Assembly (NCBI RefSeq): GCF_000980875.1
Contig: NZ_LAYO01000096.1
Coordinates: 1-64,000 of the forward strand
Reading direction: 5' to 3'
DNA length: 64,000 nucleotides
Source of the DNA: Leucobacter sp. Ag1
Lineage (GTDB): Bacteria; Actinomycetota; Actinomycetes; Actinomycetales; Microbacteriaceae
Numbering within the stretch: the first letter of the stretch is position 1; the number at the start of each line of letters is the position of its first letter. Below, one piece after another: positions 22,166-30,752 of this stretch. The notes beneath the pieces were generated by a model that was not told the origin of the DNA, did no database searches, and was given only the letters and a program-made list of their open reading frames with translations. The position numbers and the translations under genes were made by a program.

Positions 22166-23332
22166 TCATTCCCCGCCGTCCAGCCACTCCGCGAGCACCC
22201 GTCCGCTGCGCGCGCCGCTGTGCAGCTCCTCCACGTACCCCGGTCCGGCCGCGGCCGCCGCGAGGGCGGGTCCCGGGTCCCGGACGATGCCCTGCAGCAC
22301 GTCCTCGAGCGAGTCCGGCACCGCGTCGATGATCGGCAGTTCGAGCCCGGTGAGCCGGGACACCCGATCGCGCAGCGTGCGCGGGACGTAGGAGACCACG
22401 ATGCGGCCCGCGGCCATCGCCTCGCAGGCGGCCACGCCGTACGGACCGCCCCGGAACTGGTCCAGCACGACGTCCGCGTCGCGGGTGATCTCGGGCATCC
22501 GGTCGTGCGGGACGCCGGTGATCCGGCGGTACTCGATCCGACCGGCGTCGTGCATCCGCTGGAGGGTCCCGTCGATCAGGTCGGATCCCTTGACGTGCGA
22601 CTTCGACGGCGCGTGCACGACGCGCATCGGCCCCTCGTGCGCGAGCGGCGCCCGTGCGGCGGCCCACTTCGCGGCGTCGACGACCACAGGCGTCCAGACG
22701 GCCCCCTCGATCTCCGAGAGCAGATCGGGCGTCGAGACGTGGACCGGCAGACCGGTCTCCGCGATCACCTCACGGCTGCGCCGGGTGGCCGCGCGCATGG
22801 CCTCCGTGAACTGCGGATCGGGCCCGAAGTACGACAGCGGCTCGGCCGCGAGGTGCGCATCGGGGTCCCGCAGATCGCTGCCGTGGAACAGCAGCCCGAG
22901 GCGCACTCCGCTGTCGTGGAGCACCGCGAGCTGGCGGACGAGATCACCGCCGTGGAGCGCGCCGAACAGCGGCCGCGCGGACTCCGCGAGCACTCCGCGA
23001 TAGCCGCGCAGCGCCGCCAGCTGGTCGCGCTGCCACCGCTTCGAGTGCGCGCCGTAGCCGCTCAATACCCGCTGATCGACGGGGTACGCGAAGCCGTCGA
23101 CCTCGTGCACGAACTGCATGCTCGTCACGCGGGTGCCCGGTCGAGCGTGTTCGAGGGCGCGCGCCCAGGCGAAGCCCTGCCCCGCGCTGTTCGCGGGTCC
23201 GATGAACACCCGGTCGCCGGATCCGCCCGACGGCGCCGCCGCGGGTGGACGATGGCCGTCCCGTCGGAGCCTGAGCACCGAGAGCGTGCTCCACGCGCGG
23301 TCCTTCACGGACCGTCGGGATCCGCCGGTCAC
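22166..23332 (-). CDS. Glycosyltransferase, GT-B type
   Basis: A 388-residue protein starting at GTG 23332, which overlaps the TGA of the upstream gene (GTGA). Motifs include RVFIGPANSAGQGFAWARAL (N-terminal glycine loop), LLFHGSDLRDPDAH, RVVHAPSKSHVKGSDLIDG (donor-binding loop) and DVVLDQFRGGPYGVAACEAM, which corresponds to the EX7E region with a Cys/Glu variant. Similar proteins occur in actinobacterial polysaccharide operons. Activity not assignable. An upstream extension of this frame is shadow sequence of the neighbouring gene. Confidence 0.78.
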   Translation of the reverse strand: MTGGSRRSVKDRAWSTLSVLRLRRDGHRPPAAAPSGGSGDRVFIGPANSAGQGFAWARALEHARPGTRVTSMQFVHEVDGFAYPVDQRVLSGYGAHSKRWQRDQLAALRGYRGVLAESARPLFGALHGGDLVRQLAVLHDSGVRLGLLFHGSDLRDPDAHLAAEPLSYFGPDPQFTEAMRAATRRSREVIAETGLPVHVSTPDLLSEIEGAVWTPVVVDAAKWAAARAPLAHEGPMRVVHAPSKSHVKGSDLIDGTLQRMHDAGRIEYRRITGVPHDRMPEITRDADVVLDQFRGGPYGVAACEAMAAGRIVVSYVPRTLRDRVSRLTGLELPIIDAVPDSLEDVLQGIVRDPGPALAAAAAGPGYVEELHSGARSGRVLAEWLDGGE

Positions 23333-24522
23333 CGGGAGTTCCGATCGGCCGCGAGACGTTCCCGGGTGAATCGGACGGCGCGGTCCGCGACGCCCGCCAA
23401 CGAGACGTTCGCCCGCGCCCAGGTCGAGATGCGCTCCCGCGATGGTTCTTCGAGGAACGCGATGCGGTGCAGTGCGTCGGCGACCGCGGACGCATCGAAG
23501 TCGACACCGCACCCGAGATCCGGGTGCTCAGCGAGCACGGATCTCGCCGGCCCCGGGCCCGCGTAGACCACCGGCGTCCCGCAGCCCCACGCCGCGAAGA
23601 TCTTCGTGGGGTACGCGAAATCGTATCCGGCACCGGGGCGGATGCTGGCGACGCTCACCGCGGCGCCCCGCTGCCAGGCCGCGGCCTGCTCGGGCGGCAC
23701 GGGCCCGTGGAACTCCACGCGCGCGCCGAGCTCGGTCGCGAGTCGTTCCAGCTCGGGCAGCGCGGTGCCCTGGCCGAGGAAGATGAGACGGAGCGGAACG
23801 CCCCGGCGCTGGAGCTCCGAGACGGCGCGCACGAAGATCTCGGCTCCCTGCCACTCCGACGCCGTGCCGGTGTAGATGGCGTAGGCTTCGCCGCCGGCGC
23901 GCTCGAGGGCTTCGGGAGCGACGGGGCCCTCGGACGAGAACACCTCGGTGTCGATGCCGTTGCCCACCGTCTCGATGTTCGCGCGCGGAGCGATCTCGCG
24001 CACCCGAGCGCTGACTCCGTCGTTCACCGAGTACACGCCCCGGGCACGGGTCCAGGCGAACCGCTCCATCCACCGCACGAGGCCAACGACCGGCCTCGGC
24101 GCGCCGGTGCTCTCGCTGGCGTCCGACCAGACGTCCGCGGCATATGCGAAAACGGGAATGCGCCGGATCCCCGCAGCGAGCGTCGCGGAGAACGCGGTGG
24201 TGGGCGGGGGCTCGACCACGATCGCGTCCTGCTTCGGGCCGCAGAGGATCCGGAAGAAGAGCGGGACGTCGAAGCTCAGGTACTGCAGATAGCCGCGCAC
24301 GTAGCCGCTGCGGTCCCGCAGGACCGGGAACCGGGTGACGCGGTACGGGCGGTGGTCGTCGCCCGCCGCGCCGCGGCCGGCGCGCAGCGCCGGGACGGGG
24401 CGCACCGTCAGCACGCGCACCTCGGCGCCGGTTCCGGCGAAACCGGAGGCCAGCGCGCCGAGCCGGAACGAGGCCGCGCTCGGTTCGGGCTCGAAGATCC
24501 GGCTCGCGATGGCGACGCGCAT
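23329..24522 (-). CDS. GT4 family glycosyltransferase
   Basis: A 397-residue GT-B enzyme of the WbuB/WbnE-like group. It starts MRVAIASRIFEPEPSAASFR, with AIVVEPPPTTAFSATLA, VNDGVSARVREIAPRANIET plus GNGIDTEVF (the classical GT4 linker) and YTGTASEWQGAEIFVRAVSE. The late block is YPTKIFAAWGCGTPVVYAGPG. ATG 24522 is chosen over a GTG at 24537 that would overlap the aminotransferase stop; both are possible. Second gene of the operon that starts at 25642. Confidence 0.87.
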   Translation of the reverse strand: MRVAIASRIFEPEPSAASFRLGALASGFAGTGAEVRVLTVRPVPALRAGRGAAGDDHRPYRVTRFPVLRDRSGYVRGYLQYLSFDVPLFFRILCGPKQDAIVVEPPPTTAFSATLAAGIRRIPVFAYAADVWSDASESTGAPRPVVGLVRWMERFAWTRARGVYSVNDGVSARVREIAPRANIETVGNGIDTEVFSSEGPVAPEALERAGGEAYAIYTGTASEWQGAEIFVRAVSELQRRGVPLRLIFLGQGTALPELERLATELGARVEFHGPVPPEQAAAWQRGAAVSVASIRPGAGYDFAYPTKIFAAWGCGTPVVYAGPGPARSVLAEHPDLGCGVDFDASAVADALHRIAFLEEPSRERISTWARANVSLAGVADRAVRFTRERLAADRNSR

Positions 24523-24529
24523 GATCCCC

Positions 24530-25642
24530 TTACGCACCGGCGCGCACGACCGCGGAGACCGCGGCCACGATGCGCTCGAGGTCTCCCTCGGAGAGCGACG
24601 GGTGCACGGGCAGCGAGAGCACCTCGCAGGCGGCGCGCTCGGTCTCGGGCAGGTCGAGGCCCGGAGCGAAGTGCGCGAGCGAGGGCAGGCGATGGTTCGG
24701 GATCGGGTAGTAGACGCCGGAGCCCACGCCGTGCTCCTCCTTCAGCGCGGTGTGGATGCGATCGCGCTCACCGGCGTCGAGTCGGACCGTGTACTGGTGG
24801 TAGACGTGCACGGCGTTCTCGTGCACCTTCGGCGTCCGTACACCGTCGATCTCGGCGAGCCCGGCGTTCAGCGCAGCGGCGTTGCGCTGGCGCTGGGCGG
24901 TCCAGCCGTCGACCTTGGTCAGCTGCACGCGGCCGATCGCCGCGTGGATGTCGGTCATGCGGGTGTTGAAGCCGATGACCTCGTTCGCGTACTGCGTCTC
25001 CATGCCCTGGTTGCGCAGCAGGCGCATCTGCCGGGCGATCTCCTCGGTGGAGCAGGTCACCATGCCGCCCTCGCCCGAGGTCATGTTCTTGGTCGGGTAG
25101 AGGCTGAACATGGCGAACGCGCCGAGGGTGCCGACCGGGCGGCCGCTCCAGCTCGCCCCGTGGGCCTGCGCCGCGTCCTCGTAGATGTCGAGACCGTGCT
25201 CCTTCGCGATGGCCTCGATCTGGTCGACCAGGAACGGGTGCCCGTAGAGGTGCACGGGCATGATCCCCTTGGTGCGCGGCGTGATCGCAGCGCGCACCGC
25301 CTCGGGATCGAGCGTGAAGAAATCGGGCTCGATGTCGACGAACACCGGGGTCGCCCCGGTGAGCGCGACCGAGTTGCCCGTCGCGGCGAAGGTGAACGAC
25401 GGCACGATGACCTCGTCGCCCGGGCCGACTCCCGCTGCGAGGAGCCCGAGATGCTGTCCGCTGGTGCCCGAGTTGACGGCGACCGTGGTGCGTCCCTGCA
25501 CGAAGTGCTCGGCGAACTCCTGCTCGAAGGTCTTCACCTCGGGGCCCTGGGCGATCATGCCGGAGCGCAGCACCCGGTCGACGGCCGCGCGCTCCTCGTC
25601 GCCGATGATGGGCTTCGCTGCGGGGATGAACTCGGGTGCCAT
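24530..25642 (-). CDS. DegT/DnrJ/EryC1/StrS sugar aminotransferase (WbpE/GnnB-like)
   Basis: PLP enzyme that aminates a keto-sugar nucleotide, 370 residues. Hallmarks: MIAQGPEVKTFEQEFAEHF, VNSGTSGQHLGLLAAGVGPG, PSFTFAATGNSV, the cofactor-ring Asp in YEDAAQAHGA (154-163), the Schiff-base lysine (about 185) in SLYPTKNMTSGEGG and HQYTVRLD. ATG 25642 begins the family-typical N-terminus; AAAGGT is 9 nt upstream. It leads a six-gene minus-strand operon. With the Gfo/Idh dehydrogenase at 33883, which would make a 3-keto sugar, it could install a 3-amino group on UDP-GlcNAc or its uronate. A 4-amino sugar product is the alternative. Confidence 0.88.
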   Translation of the reverse strand: MAPEFIPAAKPIIGDEERAAVDRVLRSGMIAQGPEVKTFEQEFAEHFVQGRTTVAVNSGTSGQHLGLLAAGVGPGDEVIVPSFTFAATGNSVALTGATPVFVDIEPDFFTLDPEAVRAAITPRTKGIMPVHLYGHPFLVDQIEAIAKEHGLDIYEDAAQAHGASWSGRPVGTLGAFAMFSLYPTKNMTSGEGGMVTCSTEEIARQMRLLRNQGMETQYANEVIGFNTRMTDIHAAIGRVQLTKVDGWTAQRQRNAAALNAGLAEIDGVRTPKVHENAVHVYHQYTVRLDAGERDRIHTALKEEHGVGSGVYYPIPNHRLPSLAHFAPGLDLPETERAACEVLSLPVHPSLSEGDLERIVAAVSAVVRAGA

Positions 25643-25728
25643 GGGTATGCGACCTTTCTGGAACGGGCGCGCCTGGTCAGCGCACCCACGAGAATACCGC
25701 GATCGTACGAACGCCCCGTGAGACGGCA

Positions 25729-25757
25729 CCGGGCCGGGAGCGACGCTCCCGGCCCGG
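25729..25757 (-). terminator. Terminator hairpin after the CWB2 protein gene
   Basis: Arms 25729-25741 and 25745-25757 are exact 13-bp reverse complements around a 3-nt loop, 18 bp past the stop of the 25775-27481 gene. It separates that gene from the aminotransferase operon. Confidence 0.8.
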
Positions 25758-25774
25758 CACGGTCGCTCCGGCCG

Positions 25775-27481
25775 TCAGACCCCGGAGTTCTCCGTCACCA
25801 TGAAGTACATCGACGCGTAGGCGAAGCTCTTCGTGTTGTAGTAGCCGACGCTGAGGGAGAATCGGATGTCGCCCTGCGGCTCGAGCAGCCAGCTCTTGAC
25901 CTCGGCATCGCCGATCCACATGTCCCAGGTCTTCTGCAGACGGTTCGGGTAGTTGTTGTAGGACGTCGACTGCGCGACCGTCCCGTACGGCGGATTCGGG
26001 TTCTCGAGCTGGGACCCGACGCGGATGCCCGCCTTCGAGCGGTTGACCGCCCAGCTGTACGCCGCAGTGCCGATCCACTGCTTGCGCTCGATCGTGCGCT
26101 GGCCGTCCGCGATGCGGTAGCCCGACTCTCCGTTGCTGTAGCGGAGCGCGTTCACCTTCGTGTACAGCCACTGCATGCCGCTGAAGTTCGCGGCGCTCGC
26201 GCCCGCCGGCTTCTTCATGCACTCGTTGCCGTAGAGCACCGTGTTGCCGAGCGCACCGGTGCCGCCGAGCAGGAACGTATCGTTCCCCGCGACGCGGTCG
26301 TTCGCCGTGTAGATGCTCGTCGGCACGCAACTCGGCAGCGAGAGCAGCAGCGGGGAACCCTTGGCGCCCGAGACGGCGCCGCCGGCGAGCGCATCGGCGA
26401 AGCCCTCGCCGCTGGCCCAGTAGGTGTTCACCCGGTTCGCCGCTGGGAAGATGCCGTTGTCCTTCGCGATGCTCGCCGAGGTGTCGTAGCGGTTGGCTCC
26501 TGCGTAGCGCTTGACCGTGCGCCCGGCCGAAATCGAGTTCTGGATCCCGGTCGAGACCGCGCCGGTGCCGCCGGCGATCCGCACGGTGCTGACGCCCAGC
26601 CGCGTGAGCTCGGACTTCACCCCTGCGGGAGCGGTGCGCTGCGTGCCGGGGACGAGCAGCACCGGGGCCTTGAGCTTGCCCGCTGCCGCACCCGCGGAGA
26701 GTGCGTCGGCGAAGTTCGCGCCGGTCGCCAGGAACGCGTTGCTCGCGCTGCCGTTCGGCCAGCCCTCCTTCGCGATCGCGATCGAGGTGGCGTAGCGGTC
26801 CGCACCGGAGATCCGCTTGACGGTTCCGGCGAGGCTTCCGAGCTTCGAGGCGACGCCGCCGCTGACCGCGCCGGTGCCGCCGACCACGAGGATGCGACTG
26901 GGCTTCAGGCGCTTGATCTCGGCGAGCGTGGAGGCCGGAAGGCTCTTCGGCTCGCTCAGGAGCAGCGGTGCCTTCAGCTTCGCGCCGAGCGCGCCCGCGC
27001 TCAGCGCGTCGGGATAGTTGCGACCGTTGGCGACGATGACGGTGGAAGCCGTCGAGGGGTAGCCGTGCTTCGACACCGCGACCGCCGTCGCAAAGCGGTC
27101 CGCACCGCTGATCCGCTTGCTGGGGGAGCCGTTCATGTAGCCCGCCGGACCGAACTGGTCCTGCTCGACTTTCGACTCGCTGACCGCGACGGGCGCGTCG
27201 GAGGTCGGGGCGCTCGCGGCCGGCGCATCGCTCATCGGAGCGTCGGCCGCGGGCGCCTGGTCAGCGGGCGCCTCTGCGGCCGGCGTCTCGTCAGCGGGGG
27301 CCGAGGGTGCCGGCGTCTCCTCGGGGGCCGGCTCCACGACGGGGTCTCCGGCGGGCGCGGTCGGTGTCGGATCGACGGGCTGCGGTGCCGCGTCCTCCGC
27401 CCAGGCGGGCGTCGCGAGCCCGGCGACCAGTGCACCGGTGGCGATCGCGGCGAGCGCGATCGACCGTTTCCTCTTCATCAT
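25775..27481 (-). CDS. Secreted protein with three CWB2 repeats and an uncharacterised C-terminal domain
   Basis: A 568-residue exported wall protein. (M)MKRKRSIALAAIATGALVAG then LATPAWAEDA is a signal peptide with an A-x-A cleavage site. About 75 residues rich in Ala/Pro/Asp/Glu follow as a spacer. Three PF04122 repeats (roughly residues 100-390) start RISGADRFATAVAVS, RISGADRYATSIAIA and RYAGANRYDTSASIA, each with a DALSAG or DALAGG signature. Residues about 425-568 have no family I recognise; they are rich in Tyr/Trp/Asn (IGTAAYSWAVNRSKAG, TSYNNYPNRLQKTWDMW) and look like a beta-rich binding domain. ATG 27481 or 27478 both fit; GAAGAGAA lies upstream. It is a tandem paralogue of the next upstream gene. 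Confidence 0.85.
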   Translation of the reverse strand: MMKRKRSIALAAIATGALVAGLATPAWAEDAAPQPVDPTPTAPAGDPVVEPAPEETPAPSAPADETPAAEAPADQAPAADAPMSDAPAASAPTSDAPVAVSESKVEQDQFGPAGYMNGSPSKRISGADRFATAVAVSKHGYPSTASTVIVANGRNYPDALSAGALGAKLKAPLLLSEPKSLPASTLAEIKRLKPSRILVVGGTGAVSGGVASKLGSLAGTVKRISGADRYATSIAIAKEGWPNGSASNAFLATGANFADALSAGAAAGKLKAPVLLVPGTQRTAPAGVKSELTRLGVSTVRIAGGTGAVSTGIQNSISAGRTVKRYAGANRYDTSASIAKDNGIFPAANRVNTYWASGEGFADALAGGAVSGAKGSPLLLSLPSCVPTSIYTANDRVAGNDTFLLGGTGALGNTVLYGNECMKKPAGASAANFSGMQWLYTKVNALRYSNGESGYRIADGQRTIERKQWIGTAAYSWAVNRSKAGIRVGSQLENPNPPYGTVAQSTSYNNYPNRLQKTWDMWIGDAEVKSWLLEPQGDIRFSLSVGYYNTKSFAYASMYFMVTENSGV

Positions 27482-27537
27482 CTGTGATTCTCTTCTCGAT
27501 TCGGGGGGATAGGTCTCCGCATTTCCTATCACGAGAA

Positions 27538-27551
27538 TTTCATAGATGAAA
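27538..27551. repeat. AT-rich dyad upstream of the CWB2 gene
   Basis: TTTCAT-AG-ATGAAA lies in a markedly AT-rich stretch (about 27500-27605) between the two CWB2 genes, where the downstream gene's promoter must be. A second, wider dyad (CCGCATTTC 27517-27525 and GAAATGCGG 27572-27580) flanks it. These could be operator half-sites. No clean -35/-10 pair could be fixed. Confidence 0.35.
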
Positions 27552-27612
27552 ATATGATCAAAGTTTCAACTGAAATGCGGAAATTCCGTATTCCCGAAAA
27601 GATCGCCGAAAT

Positions 27613-27632
27613 CGGATCCCCGAGAGGATCCG
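27613..27632 (-). terminator. Weak hairpin after the LGFP/CWB2 gene
   Basis: CGGATCC and GGATCCG pair around a 6-nt loop about 20 bp past the stop at 27652. The stem is short, so partial read-through into the next CWB2 gene is possible. Confidence 0.35.
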
Positions 27633-27651
27633 TCCGACGAGGAGGCGCCCG

Positions 27652-30594
27652 TCAGGCCGCGCACTTGCGGCCGCCGAGGACCGCGTCGCTCAACGCGCCG
27701 GATCCGCCGAGCAGGAAGACCCCGCCACCGACGACCCGATCGTTCGCGGCGATGATTCCCGGCGGGACGCAGGTCGGCCGGGACAGCAGCAGCGGGGAGC
27801 CCTGAGCGCCGGCCACCGCGCCGCCGGCCAGCGCGTCGGCGAAGCCCTGCCCGCTGGCCCAGTAGGTCGGCACGCTCGCACCGCTCGGGAAGACTCCGTT
27901 GGCGATGCGCGCCGAGGTGTCATAGCGGTCGGCGCCCGCGTAGCGGTCGACGGTCCGCCCGCCCGCGAGCGAGCTCTGGATGCCGCTCGAGACCGCACCG
28001 GTCCCTCCGGCGATCCGCACCCGATTCGCACCGAGCCGCTGCAGCTCCGCGGCCACGGGCGCCGGAGCCGCCTTCGCGGTTCCCGGGACGAGGAGCACCG
28101 GTGCCCCGAGCCGCCCCGCAGCGGCACCGGCCGAGAGCGCATCGGCGAAATCAGCACCCGTCGCGACGAACGCCTCGCCGGACGTGCCATCCGGCCATCC
28201 CGCACGCGAGATGGCGATGGACGTCGCGTACCGGTCGATGCCGGACACGCGATCCACCCGCCCCGCGAGCCGCCTCAGATCCGAGACGACCCCATCGCTC
28301 ACGGCGCCGGAGCCGCCGACCACGACGATACGGCCGGGCTTGAGTCGGGCGATCTCAGCGCGCGTGGCCTCGGGCAGGGCGGTCGGACGCGTGAGCAGCA
28401 GCGGCGCCTCCCACTTGGCACCGAGCGCACCGGCGCTGAGCGCGTCCGGATAGTCGAGCCCGTTCGCGACGATCACGGTTCCGGCGGTCCCCGGGTAGCC
28501 CTGCTTCGACACCGCCACCGCGGTCTCGAAACGGTCCACGCCGCTCAGCCGCTCCTTGGGCAGGTTCTGGGGGTTCGCGGTGAAGCTCAGTCCCCCGGCC
28601 CGCGTCCAGGTCGCGGTTCCGCCGGTGAACGACATGGTGCACTTCGACCCGTCGGCCGCGCAGTTCTGGGTCCCCCGCGGCCATCCCCACGCCTTCGTCG
28701 GGCCGCCCGCGGCGAGGTATCCGTCGCGGATGGGGCCCTTCGCGAGGGGGAACGCTCCCGCGTTCGACGCGTACAGGTCGCCGTTGTCGAACGACTGCAC
28801 CGATCCCGCGGCGGCACCCGATCCGACCGGGGTCGCCACGCCCTTGGGGTAGCCGAGCGTCGCGGCGACCGGCTTCCACGCGGCGTAGGCGGCCGGGGTG
28901 AGCTTCGTCATGCCGGTCTTCGCCGACCACACGCCGACCCCGTTCTGGAACGGCATGGCGCAGCCGCCCGACGGGAGCCCGCAGAACGCCGCACCGGTCG
29001 GCCAGCCGTACGAGCCCCGCTCGCCGCCGGCGGCACGGTAGGCGTCCCGATAGGCGCCGTTCCCGATCGAGAAGACCCCGGCCTTCGATCGGTAGAAGGT
29101 GCCGCCCTGCATCGCGTAGGTCTGCCCGCCGCCGTTCTCGGACACCGAGACCGGCGCGGCGATCGGCACGCCGAGCGAGCTCGTAGCGCCGCCGAGCGCC
29201 CGCCACGCGGCGAGGAAGTTCGGATCGACGCGGAGCGCACCGCCCGCGCTCGACTGCACGAGCGCACCGCCCTTGAAGTCCTGCGCGATTGCACCGCTCG
29301 CGGTCGTCTTCGCCGCCGCGGTCGGGTAGCCGACCGCTCCGGTGAACCCGCCGATCGCCTTGCTCTCCCACAGGCCCCGAAGCTTCTCGGGCACCAGGAA
29401 GACCCCGACCCCCTTCGCCTCGGAAGCCGTTCCGCCCTGGAACCGCATGGTGGTGTTGCCCGAGCTGCCCTGGTTGACCGCGGCCCCGATCGGCCAGCCC
29501 CAGCTTCCACCGATGCCGCCCGCCTTGGTGAAGGCCGCGAGCAACGGACTCGTCTTCGTCATGCCCGATGCCACGGCGGACTTCGGTTCGAACACGGTAC
29601 CGCCCACGAACTGCTGGGTCCGTCCGCCGCCGCCGGCCGTGTTCGGCACCGCGGGCGCTGTCGGCGCACCGAGCCACGCGTTGTTCACCTGCCAGTAGGC
29701 GAGGATCTTCCCGTCGACCGGATACGGCGTCTGCGTACTGCCCTGACCGAACCAGGTCGTGTAGAAGAGGTAGAAGTTCCGATTGCCGTACGAGGAGCAC
29801 GCGTCGCCCTCGCCCCAGCCCGCGTCGAGCGCGGCCTGGTTCGGGCGGTACGGAGTGTAGATGTAGAGGGCCGCTGTCGCGCTGTTCTGGATGTACACCT
29901 GCGAGGTGCCGCAGCCTGCATTGGGATGCCACTGGATCCTGTTCGTAGCGCCCGGCAGGTAGTTGTAGTCTTTCGGATTCGCCTTGTAGACCTTGAGCTG
30001 CCATGCCGCCCGGTAGAGCTGCTGGAAGAAGCCGGTCTGGCTCGGGTCGCAGTTGGCCGAGTTGTTCGGCCCGGAGTCCGGGCACGCGTAGCCCATCGCG
30101 ACGGCGTACTGCCGGACGGTCGGCCAGGTGTCGGTGACGAGGCTCTGCTCCTTCTCGAGCATCACCAGGAGCACCCGAGGATTGATCCCGCAGGCCTTTC
30201 CGACCTTCGCGATCATCTGCGCGGCCGTCTCATTCTTGGCGCCGGCGTATCCGGCGCAGAACGCGTTCGCTCCACGAGAGGACGTCGTCGCCGTCGAGTC
30301 CTTGAGGCAGCGGGACGCGATCTTCGTGCTGCCCCAGACCTTGCCGGCCTCGCGCCCGGGATCACCGATCGTGCAGCGCGTCACCCTGCTGTTCAAGAAC
30401 GTCTGCACCTGCGCGGCGCTCATCGCGTTGCCGTCGTAGAAGATGGAGTCCGCGATGATGTTGCCCGCGTTGAACCCGGTGACGGCCGCGGCCTGAGCGG
30501 GCGCGACCGCGGCAAGGGGGCTGGCGAGCAGACCGACCCCGACCGCGAGCGCGAGCAGGGCGCGCAGACGCACGAACGGTCGTTTCGGCGCCAT
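27652..30594 (-). CDS. Large secreted wall protein: helical N-terminal domain, seven LGFP repeats, three CWB2 repeats
   Basis: A 980-residue exported protein. Signal peptide about 1-35 (ALLALAVGVGLLASPLAAVA, A-Q-A site). Residues 36-290 form a Cys-containing domain common in actinobacterial secreted proteins often labelled hemagglutinin: AGNIIADSIFYDGNAMS, then GINPRVLLVMLEKEQSLV with two glutamates (147, 149) placed like those of lysozyme-fold enzymes. Residues about 295-655 hold seven LGFP-type units (for example SWGWPIGAAVNQ, AVGYPTAAAKT, TLGYPKGVATPV, each followed by a F..G..Y/W..S strand), which bind wall glycan. Three PF04122 repeats fill the C-terminus. ATG 30594 has GGAAGGAAG 6 nt upstream. 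Possible roles are wall remodelling or adhesion. Confidence 0.85.
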   Translation of the reverse strand: MAPKRPFVRLRALLALAVGVGLLASPLAAVAPAQAAAVTGFNAGNIIADSIFYDGNAMSAAQVQTFLNSRVTRCTIGDPGREAGKVWGSTKIASRCLKDSTATTSSRGANAFCAGYAGAKNETAAQMIAKVGKACGINPRVLLVMLEKEQSLVTDTWPTVRQYAVAMGYACPDSGPNNSANCDPSQTGFFQQLYRAAWQLKVYKANPKDYNYLPGATNRIQWHPNAGCGTSQVYIQNSATAALYIYTPYRPNQAALDAGWGEGDACSSYGNRNFYLFYTTWFGQGSTQTPYPVDGKILAYWQVNNAWLGAPTAPAVPNTAGGGGRTQQFVGGTVFEPKSAVASGMTKTSPLLAAFTKAGGIGGSWGWPIGAAVNQGSSGNTTMRFQGGTASEAKGVGVFLVPEKLRGLWESKAIGGFTGAVGYPTAAAKTTASGAIAQDFKGGALVQSSAGGALRVDPNFLAAWRALGGATSSLGVPIAAPVSVSENGGGQTYAMQGGTFYRSKAGVFSIGNGAYRDAYRAAGGERGSYGWPTGAAFCGLPSGGCAMPFQNGVGVWSAKTGMTKLTPAAYAAWKPVAATLGYPKGVATPVGSGAAAGSVQSFDNGDLYASNAGAFPLAKGPIRDGYLAAGGPTKAWGWPRGTQNCAADGSKCTMSFTGGTATWTRAGGLSFTANPQNLPKERLSGVDRFETAVAVSKQGYPGTAGTVIVANGLDYPDALSAGALGAKWEAPLLLTRPTALPEATRAEIARLKPGRIVVVGGSGAVSDGVVSDLRRLAGRVDRVSGIDRYATSIAISRAGWPDGTSGEAFVATGADFADALSAGAAAGRLGAPVLLVPGTAKAAPAPVAAELQRLGANRVRIAGGTGAVSSGIQSSLAGGRTVDRYAGADRYDTSARIANGVFPSGASVPTYWASGQGFADALAGGAVAGAQGSPLLLSRPTCVPPGIIAANDRVVGGGVFLLGGSGALSDAVLGGRKCAA

Positions 30595-30624
30595 CCCGCG
30601 CTTCCTTCCTGTTGCCCTCAAACA

Positions 30625-30641
30625 TTCAAGTGATGCTTGAA
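30625..30641. repeat. Dyad in the leader of the LGFP/CWB2 gene
   Basis: TTCAAG-TGATG-CTTGAA lies just downstream of the predicted transcription start. It may be an operator or a leader hairpin. Confidence 0.35.
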
Positions 30642-30652
30642 GGTTCTCGTCC

Positions 30653-30681
30653 ACGCTAGCTCCTGTCCCAGCCGGGCACAA
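30653..30681 (-). promoter_or_regulatory. Promoter of the LGFP/CWB2 gene
   Basis: On the minus strand TTGTGC (30676-30681), a 17-bp spacer and TAGCGT (30653-30658) give a leader of about 50 nt with a strong Shine-Dalgarno. Confidence 0.5.
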
Positions 30682-30739
30682 CCCGGAGCACCGCGCGCGG
30701 CTTCTCCGCATAGGTCCTCGGCCCTCAGCGTGCATCTGT

Positions 30740-30745
30740 CAGAAT
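30740..30745 (+). promoter_or_regulatory. Possible -10 of a leaderless promoter for the GT2/DUF2304 operon
   Basis: CAGAAT, 7 nt, ATG 30753, with no Shine-Dalgarno. Same arrangement as before 16484. Confidence 0.35.
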
Positions 30746-30752
30746 AAGTGAC

